Source: Kappaphycus alvarezii
Lineage: Eukaryota > Rhodophyta > Florideophyceae > Gigartinales > Solieriaceae
Reading direction: 5' to 3'
Assembly: GCA_002205965.3 (NCBI GenBank)
Contig: NADL03000471.1
Span: 1,550,001-1,614,000, forward strand
Length of the DNA: 64,000 nucleotides
The translations under genes and the position numbers were made by a program. Within the stretch, counting starts at the first letter, position 1, and each line of letters starts with the position of its first letter. The notes under the pieces were generated by a model that did no database searches, was not told where the DNA came from, and saw only the letters and a program-made list of their open reading frames with translations. Positions 56,261 through 64,000 of this stretch are shown here, piece by piece.

Positions 56261-57780
56261 AGAATCTTTGGTTTACGCAGAAGTTTGAAGGTGCAAAAGA
56301 TTGACGAATTACTTCTACTTGTTGATCCATTTTCGTATCAAGCATCATAAAACTCCACTAAAGAGGAATTAAATTTTGCGCACAATTCCTCCCCATTGAG
56401 GGTCCCCCTTGGGAGATAATATCATGGGCCCTCAATTGGCAGAAGTGGTCTGTTATTGTGCTGAAACGAGGACGAAACTACTGTATTTGTACCTTGCATA
56501 CAGAAGTATGTCATTCTTTTTTGCAAAACTAACGTACTCTAAATGTTGTCAAAATTTTTTGCATATGCTTGAAAAGAGTGCAACTGTAGTCGAGTAATTT
56601 TTATGAAAATTCTGCAATAGGCTTCAATTTGAGTCGGACAGAAGGGAGCTAAACTGAAACCGTTGTTAATATTTCGCTCTTGTTTACGATGTAACGAAGC
56701 TAACGCGAAGGAGGGCTGTTATAGACGACTTCTGTGCAACTTTAGGCAGTATACATTTGTGGCCAGCTTACGGGCAAGCAGGGTCTAGTTGAAGGGACCA
56801 TAAATTAAGCTGCAGAGTTCAAAGCGTCGATGAGGTTGTAACCAGAGGCATAAAATAGACCGATACCAGGCTTTACATACATCGTGGATATTTTTGTAAG
56901 ATACGGGAGGGTGATGGTAGCCATTTTTGAGAAAAATATACTACCAGGCTAAAAATATTTTGCAAAATGTAAAGCATGAAGGATAATTCGGCCTTGGAAT
57001 AATTTTTTAAAATGCAGTTCTCACACCCCTTTAATTATCTAAGTAGAACGGAAGTTTGCTTCCGGCATACACAGGCTAATACTTTTGTGTGTAGAAGGTC
57101 CTCCAATTTTGGATCAACTTGGAAATTCGTTCAATCCACTGTTTGAAATAAAAGGATAAAAATATTGGTGTCAAAATCAAAATAGAACTACTCATATCAT
57201 CATTGTAAAGATATTTTTTGATAACTCTAAAATGCATATTTGGGACCCAATTTTGAACCAGTTCCTCCCTGCTGCCACACGGCTACCGTGAGCGGAGAAA
57301 TCATTAGTAAATGGTAGTTTTTTTTCGCCAAAAGGTCCCTAAAACTATTGCTGCAGACCTAGTAACTAAGAAAAAACGAATTCTGAGTAATCTAGTAATT
57401 TTGGCTTGAATATTAACCAAGAGTGCTAATATACCATTACTTTTTAACCATCGCCGCATCGAAACATTTTAATATTCATTAACGGGAAATTTTCAGAACC
57501 GGGAGAATTTTATTTTGCAGGAAAAAACTACACCTGTCTCTTCAATCGTAAATCCAGCCCGTGATTTACGAAATAAACTACAGCTCTTTCTTTGCAGATA
57601 GAATTATGCAAAATCATCAGTGTTCTAGGTATCTTCTGGGTTTTACTGCTTGAAAACTTGTAATAGTCCAAGATATCTGTTGTCAACTGAATTAAATTTT
57701 GCACTCAGCTCCTTCCTTTATATGAGCCTTAAATTCAGGTGTTTTCATTTGAAATTGTCTACGCAACTTTGAGAAAATTT
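56260..57780. other. No supported gene; probable 3' LTR and flank of copia copy 2
   Basis: Begins with a short purine-rich tract near 56,238 (TGGTGGAG) compatible with a polypurine tract. The rest is AT-rich with only a 62-codon plus ORF (56,409-56,597) of unknown nature. Confidence 0.35.
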
Positions 57781-57789
57781 GAAGTTTAG

Positions 57790-58161
57790 TTGCATTTATG
57801 GCGGGATTTGTTTTTATCTCTTTTTGTAGCTTTAGAGAAAAGTACTGAAATGGATAAAGATGAGTCAAAGTGTATTAACCGAACAGCTATTACAAAAATT
57901 TATAGTTTAGGACTTCCTGTTCAGGGTTCCGAAAAAGCCGAAGTGACCTTAGTCAACGCAATCCATAAGAGTATGCGAGAAAACTCCATCGATGACGTGA
58001 AAATAAGCAATTTCAGGCAGAAGAAAGAGAGAAGGGAGGAAAAAATACGCAAGTTCTGTGACATGTTAACTTTAAAGAGCAGAATTTTGCCAAATCATTC
58101 TAAATCCGAAGAATTCCACGGAACTGGTCTCGACAAGAGTGATAAAAAATTAATGATTTGA
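57790..58161 (+). CDS. Hypothetical protein, 123 codons
   Basis: An intact ORF in otherwise ORF-poor AT-rich DNA. The product is highly charged, with a Lys/Glu-rich stretch (FRQKKERREEKIRKFCDML) likely helical, and no recognised domain. A short hydrophobic start (LFLSLFVALEKS) could be a signal or just chance. It might be part of a retrotransposon gag, given the gypsy integrase 3.5 kb downstream on the same strand. Confidence 0.3.
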   Translation: MHLWRDLFLSLFVALEKSTEMDKDESKCINRTAITKIYSLGLPVQGSEKAEVTLVNAIHKSMRENSIDDVKISNFRQKKERREEKIRKFCDMLTLKSRILPNHSKSEEFHGTGLDKSDKKLMI

Positions 58162-58169
58162 TAATTATA

Positions 58170-60080
58170 AAACAATGCATATTTTGAACTGCTTGGATAA
58201 GTATTGGCTTGTGTAAATCCACTCTCAGCAATGTATGAACTATAATTCAGAATTCATACGTTGCAATATATTATTTTTACCTCCCTCTAAATATTTAAGC
58301 GACAATATATCCATTGTATCCAACCGATAGTGGAAACAATTTGGCCAAATGTCATCTAAAGCTTCCAAAGTCCTAGAAATACTTTTGAAATGTAGAGTTT
58401 ATCTATACACTGAGGGTACTTTAGTTACTTTCGAGACGCCATGTTCTCAGTTTTAACCTTTTCAATTGGATTTTCTGCATCATCACAGACTTCCTCAAAT
58501 CTCTCAAATTTTCTACAATCAGTTTTCGATTTATTGGATTTCAACTCAAAAAGAATAACTTACTATAATCCTCATATAATTTTCTTCTTTACAAGTATCT
58601 TCTCTGAGTATTTACAGATCATTTGAGGTATCTTTGTATCTATTAGAGGGCTTTGCACTGTGATGTCAAGCTGTGACGACACCATCGGTTTATATTGACA
58701 TGGATGAAACACGTACTAACTAATACGTACAGTGTAACATAATACGCGTAACTATCTTGTATATTTTTCTTTTTCGTCCAAATATTTTTACCTCTGCGAC
58801 ATGCAGGAGTTGATTTTATGTCTGAAAGATGTATTTTTGTTTTATCTGAAACGTATGATAGGGTTATAGAGAGGAGTTGTGCACCTATGAACTTGTTCTT
58901 TGCGTTTTCTAATTCTATAATGATGGCATAATCAACTTATAATATAACCCTGCTGGCTAGATTGCTTCGCTGGCTTTACAAGATTGTGGAACAGTCCTAG
59001 AAGATCACCAGAACATATTTGCGTCTATGAAGTTTAAATTGCGGGTTGGTATAAATCCACCTTCGCCAAAGAGAAGTAAACGCGTTGCGAAAATTCAAGA
59101 CTCTCTATCTCGGGCGATAGGGACGGACAGTTAGAAGTATCAGGGTCTGCGTGCCCAATTGAGCCTTCTTGACCGAGTGTTGAGCCAACTTCTGTGTGAA
59201 TTTCCTCACCTTTGTGACTGTTTGTAGAGCCAAGGTGCTACTTTTTGCTGCTGGGAGTACGTATGAAAGCAATTGCTGCGTATCAATATTGATTATGGAA
59301 ACCTGTAATTTATCAAAAGAGTTTTGTATCTGTTCAGACACTGTAAGCAATCACAAAATCTTGGCACTACAACTAGAGTTCTTCGACATGAATGTTGCAG
59401 CAAAGTATTATCGTCACTGTCATTACCGTTACTTTAATTATGTCACTGCCATATTTGTTATTCGCTTTTTCTTTGCCCCCAAATTTCGTTACATTTTCAC
59501 TGGCGATAAGTGATGAATAACTATCATTCCTTTTGTCACTGACAACTGTTTTCGTGGCCTATTATGGTCGAAATTGTAGTGTGTTGAGAGCTGTTCCAAC
59601 CGGAGGGAACGACTTTTGGAAACAGACTGGCGCCATGTGCTGTAGATTTTAGTCCTAGTGCGGCGGGATCTAAAGCACCACAAGACGGAGAGCCACATAT
59701 GAAAGGTATTATATATTATATGTGAAGTCTATGATGGATAGGATCTAAAACTTGAGTACCGAAATTGATTCAGAGGAAGGTAACTACACGAGTCAATTGG
59801 GACTCGTGATAGTATCTCCTTGCTCTGAGTTACGGCGGCTCTGATGAAGAAAGCACTATACCGATCGGAGTGGTTCAAAAACCGTGGGCAAAATTTGGGA
59901 GAAGATCGTGGGTTGCAGCTAGGAGGAACGCGATTTCTGCAGGGAAAATGACGTAGGATCGCTTGATGTATGATTAATATGTGGATCCAAAGATGTGAAG
60001 AGGTCCTACTAGCCCTAACTTTAAGATACTGTCGATAGAACCTATAGAACCGTTGCGTAAGTGAAATTTTCTGCATCTGA
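58170..60080. other. AT-rich stretch, no supported gene
   Basis: ORFs at 58,441-58,626 plus, 59,105-59,350 minus, 59,196-59,513 plus, 59,489-59,698 minus and 59,729-60,076 minus overlap on opposite strands and carry no recognisable motifs. Confidence 0.35.
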
Positions 60081-60089
60081 GGAAAAACT

Positions 60090-62600
60090 GTGGAAAATTC
60101 TCATAGGGAACCTGTTCAATTACTCAGCAGGGAACTCATAGATACTTTCCATGAAATGAAGGAAACGGAGATTAACGATAATATGGGGCAGTTTACAGCA
60201 CTTCTGGAAGCAGCTGCTTTGGCGCTTCCTGTAAAGTTCCCGAAAAGGTTCTTATTCATTGTTTCGTGGAAGGTCTTCCAAGCCGTCAGCAATCCCAGAC
60301 CCTCCTGACAAAAGACTATGATGGGGTATTCACGAAATCTTCTGTTGTCTCGACTTCTTCTCCATCAAGCGAATTGTCTGAAAATTCCTCTATATTTACG
60401 AAAAAAACACGGGGAACTTTTGAAACGCTGGAAACGGAGAAAACCGAGGAAGTCTAATTTCTCGTGCAGAGACTTGTTACTACCGTAGAAAGACCTGAAA
60501 TACAAAAAGGCTCTTGTAAAAGCGCACGGTAGAAACAGAACGGAATGATCCAGTAAAACGCCCAAAAGACCACAACAGCAGAGTCTGGAGTCTCTATTCC
60601 ATAGAAAGCCAAAAAAGTATGCCGCATCTATGGTATAGAGCCAGAGAAGATTGGGAATACATGGAAGGATCCAAATGATACTTCGCCGCACTCGTTGGGG
60701 AAACTTGACGCACTGAAGGATAAATAAAATCTGTGCCAGATACCGAATCAAGTTAGTACTGGGACGATGACGACTAATTCTCTAGATAAAGAGATTCTGT
60801 CACTAAGTCTAGTATCAGAGTAGAAGGGGCGGACAAAAAAAAATTTTGGATATTGGAGCTACTGGACCTTTTCCATTGTTCAACTTATGGAGAATACGTT
60901 CGTGAATGAAAGGGTCCAAATCCTGAAGGTGATATTATCGAAGGTACATAATTGGATCTAAGTTCTGGACAACGACTATTCTGCTCCTAAATATTCCATA
61001 ACGTTCATGTGTAATCATTTTGATGAGTAAATCTACAAAGCTAGGTTGAACTTGGTGAAGTATTTGGAGAGCTGAGAGTAGTAGCAGAACAACAGAACCC
61101 AATACTGACAACAGGGCAGAAAATATAGCTGTCGGAGTGAAGATCTAGAACATGGATTTAGAATCTTTCTCAAACTTTTGGAATTAAGTAAGAGTCTTCT
61201 TAAGCTTTTATAAATTCTTCGTTCATTATTTTCTTGGATGTGTCGAAGTTTTTACGCTTAGGACTGAGTTCAAGCCGTATTCTTCTCCTGCTTTTGTTTC
61301 AGTTCGAGGTCACTCTCCTTCTCATTGGGATACAGGGAATGGAGAGTTAACCAAACTTATGGAGCGAGAAAGCTGTTCAGTCTGTACGAGGACCGTCATT
61401 TATTTGAAAATTTACGTGATAAAGGATGCTCAACAGGCAGCGCACATATCACTCGCATACTTCGTCAACAATTGTGACGAATACTTGGTCAATGAGAACG
61501 TTTTGATATGCGGAGAAACTGTATATTGCGGTCTTTTGCTAGAATCTCTGCGCAAAAATGCCTTGGAATTATGTGTATTGATCATTGAAAATTAGGCATT
61601 ATGGATTTTTGGGTAAATAAAGGAGGCTCAAGGGTCGGTTCTGGTGAACTGGTATTCGAAATAATATTTAGTCGTACGTTACAAATCGCCTAATATGCGA
61701 AGCGTACTGTACCATAAACCCTCGGGACAGGAAAAGATGCAAGTCTATCACCCTTTTCGAAGCCTACAGATCTTAGCTGTTGATATTTTGGCGATCTCGC
61801 CGAAGTCAAGAAGAGAAAACGGGAGGTTTGTAGTCATTGGTAACACGTTTACTATATTTTTTGGACATACACCTATTCAAAGGTTAGAGAATATTGCATA
61901 AGCTCGTCTAGAAGTATGGATAATGAGTTGTGGAGCGCCTGAGCATGGGGTAAGCGATCGAAGCAAGTGCTTGTACGAACGTTGAATATCATTTTTGAGA
62001 CGGTAGGTATGAAAATTTTATTTAAGGCAGTTTAACACCTCAAATTGATGGCTTCGTGTAGAGGCTCAACTAGACTTTATACAATGACTTGGACGTTTCC
62101 GTGACTGTTTAAACTGAGTAAGATAAGCCTCTTGCAATAGATTTTTTCAGATACAACAGATATGTACATAAGGCTACTGCAATGACACCGTTTGAATAAA
62201 TTTTTGGTACCATGGAATTTTATATGGGCGCGAAGATTGGTTGGAATAAATTTTTATGTCATGAAAATCACTTCGGTGCACATGGGCACTATTCATGACT
62301 ATATTTAACGTAGAGGCAGTTTAGATCGAGAAAAAGCCGCGAATCAGTCCAAAAAGGGGTTAAAGATGGTAAAGTATGGTGAAGAGATCGAGTACTGCTG
62401 CATTTGAAATCTGGAGAAGTTTGGACTGGAAGAAAGATAAGTTGAAATTTGTTTGCACTCTGCAATGTCATTCAGAAGCTTTGCCCTATCCTTTAAATTT
62501 TGCAGGCTAAGGTTTCTGGAGAAGTCATCGCAGTGCGATTGGTACTTGTACTGTACTGTCGCTGGAAAAGCTGATTTTTGATCCTTTCTTGCTCTAATCT
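60090..62600 (+). mobile_element. Ty3/gypsy retrotransposon remnant (integrase part)
   Basis: The 3' part is a gypsy-type integrase. Near 61,695-61,900 the sequence reads YHPFRSLQILAVDIL (first catalytic Asp in VDIL), SRRENGRFVVIGNTFT, matching 'g.r.vlvv.D.fTk', then APEHGVSDRSK, matching 'G.P..i.SDrG'. HKATAMTPFE (about 62,172) equals 'H.stg.tPFe', and RDRVLLHLKSGEVWTGRKIS (about 62,380-62,440) equals the C-terminal 'gd.VLlh.p....gl..Kl' chromo-adjacent block. Upstream, 60,090-60,760 holds protein-like but unrecognised frames. No RT was found. Many stops show decay. Confidence 0.7.
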
Positions 62601-64000
62601 ATGGACAAGACCACTCACTGCCATGAGCAGGTATTTTGCAATAATTTTCTCTACGATAAGATCATTTTGAGTACAGTGCTGCAAACGACCATTGATGTTG
62701 GTATTTTGCTCTTACGCGGGTGAACCAGAGGGCGCGCGTCAGAACCATTCTAACCTCAACCTGGGACTAATATTATCGCATTTTATAGCAACTAATCTCG
62801 CCAATTGCTGACCTAAATCTTCTCTAATTTTGATTTTTCATACTTGGATTGACTTTAATTGACGCGCTCTCCCAAATGGTCCTAACCTAGCTGAAAAATG
62901 TTAATACCTACCTGGCCGAAGGGGCACTAGAGTAAGCAATAACCAAGCTGTTGGCTCCAGGACTGACATCGAGATTTCGCCTCTTTATCTCCGAAAAATA
63001 ACAACTTGAGGATATGTCATGTGTTCCATCTTGCAATAATGCCCCTAAGCTACAGTCAGCTAACCAAAACGGTGGAATTCCCGGGATGTGCGTTTGATGA
63101 GAACAGATAAGTGAGTCGACGAGGTTTTTTGAAGCTTCTAGCAGTGCTCTTTGTAGCTATAGTCCGAACCTCGATGAAATTTCCAGGGAGGCATGTGCTT
63201 GAGACGTCTGGTAGAAGTTAGTGAGGCGCCCCGGCTGTCAGAATCTGTTTCTTGCTATAACCGACGTCACATTTTCTCACAGTACCTTGGCGGGTATTAC
63301 GAGGCATTTACCCATTAAAAGGTTTATATCTGCCACTTTCTGACTTTCTAAGATGGTAAGTGCTAACTTTGTACCCCTAGGTACAGGTTGTCCTTGGGAA
63401 TCTTCTTCTACATTACGCAAGGCCTTTACAGTGACGATTTTAATTCGATCGAACCAAGGCCACTCCCTAGGGAGATTCGTGAATATTTCTTCGAAGTCGA
63501 TGGGCCCCATTTCCTCCGTCTTTCCCAAATGTTCAGGAGTAATATGGCATCGTCAAGAATATTGAAATGCTCGAAAAAATGCTCAAATGAGCTCTGTTAT
63601 CAGTAAGAATCCCTCCACAGAAGTAATTATAGCACAAAACCGTCCTGTATTGTCTTGGAGGACGATATTGAAGATCTTGCTACGTTCTGATCCCAGCCGT
63701 TAACCTTAATTGAGATTTTATGTACCCGAGACACTTCTTAGTTTCAAACAGCTCGTTTCCATCTTTTCAGTGGCCTTTAGCTCTGTTGTGAGCGGTTCTG
63801 TTAATACCTTCGGTGCAAGGGACCCTCTTGTCGCGTCAAACTCCCTATGGGAGGCGTAGCACTTCACTCTTCGGATTCCGGTACTTCAAGTAGTAATACT
63901 TAGCTAGCCTAATTTTCCTTTGCCTGAGCCCATGAACAGATGTAAAACTCCTACCTGAGAATTCCACGGACAATAGAAGTTTGTAATGCTCAATTATACA
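62600..64000. other. AT-rich flank with one unrecognised minus-strand ORF
   Basis: An 83-codon minus ORF (63,277-63,528) reads well as protein (PIDFEEIFTNLPREWPWFD; DSQGQPVPRGTKLAL) but matches nothing I know; plus-strand ORFs over it look like shadows. The rest of this end holds no recognisable gene and runs off the window. Confidence 0.3.

Noticed and set aside
1..64000. CRISPR array, rRNA operon or prokaryotic gene cluster
   Set aside because: No regularly spaced direct repeats, no rRNA-like sequence and no operon structure. The genes are eukaryotic families.

Overview
The window reads as nuclear DNA from a eukaryote, most probably a photosynthetic alga; a red alga is my best guess, but this is inference. 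Support: a mitochondrial carrier, a JmjC oxygenase, an egghead-type glycosyltransferase, a family-92 glycosyltransferase, a chlorophyll-binding-type (ExxNGR) protein, no convincing introns in the recognised genes, and Ty1/copia, Ty3/gypsy, LINE and pogo remnants. I see no bacterial operons, no CRISPR array, no rRNA and no tRNA.

Layout. 1-12.6 kb: AT-rich repeat flank with a decayed copia element (1-3.85 kb), a long gene-free stretch, and a pogo/Tigger transposon on the minus strand ending in a recognisable terminal repeat at 12,602. 12.6-17.6 kb: mixed DNA with unrecognised coding-like pieces. 18-43 kb: a GC-richer gene island holding two convergent paralogous secreted Cys-rich proteins (18.0-18.9 plus, 22.6-23.3 minus), an acyltransferase-3-like protein followed by an egghead-like GT2 (25.0-28.2 plus), a one-helix LHC-like protein (34.0-34.7 minus), a mitochondrial phosphate-carrier-like protein (35.6-36.8 plus), a GT92 enzyme (37.4-38.6 minus) and a JMJD7-like oxygenase (41.9-42.9 plus), interrupted by three LINE C-terminal fragments, two of them inverted. 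44-64 kb: AT-rich repeat flank with a piggyBac-like protein carrying a PD-(D/E)XK nuclease domain (51.0-53.4), a second copia element (53.8-56.3) and a gypsy integrase (61.3-62.6).

Every recognised island gene is broken by frame changes, but the ones I could resolve are each repaired by restoring one base to a short run of identical bases. This points to base-calling deletions in an unpolished long-read assembly rather than to dead genes. The transposon remnants in the flanks are different: they also carry stops and substitutions at catalytic positions and look truly decayed.

Three or four neighbouring genes (acyltransferase, egghead-like GT2, GT92 and perhaps the secreted pair) could belong to cell-surface or wall glycan biology, but co-location is the only argument for that. 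Palindromic TACAGTAC/GTACTGTAC clusters recur between island genes and are the most conspicuous non-coding signal.
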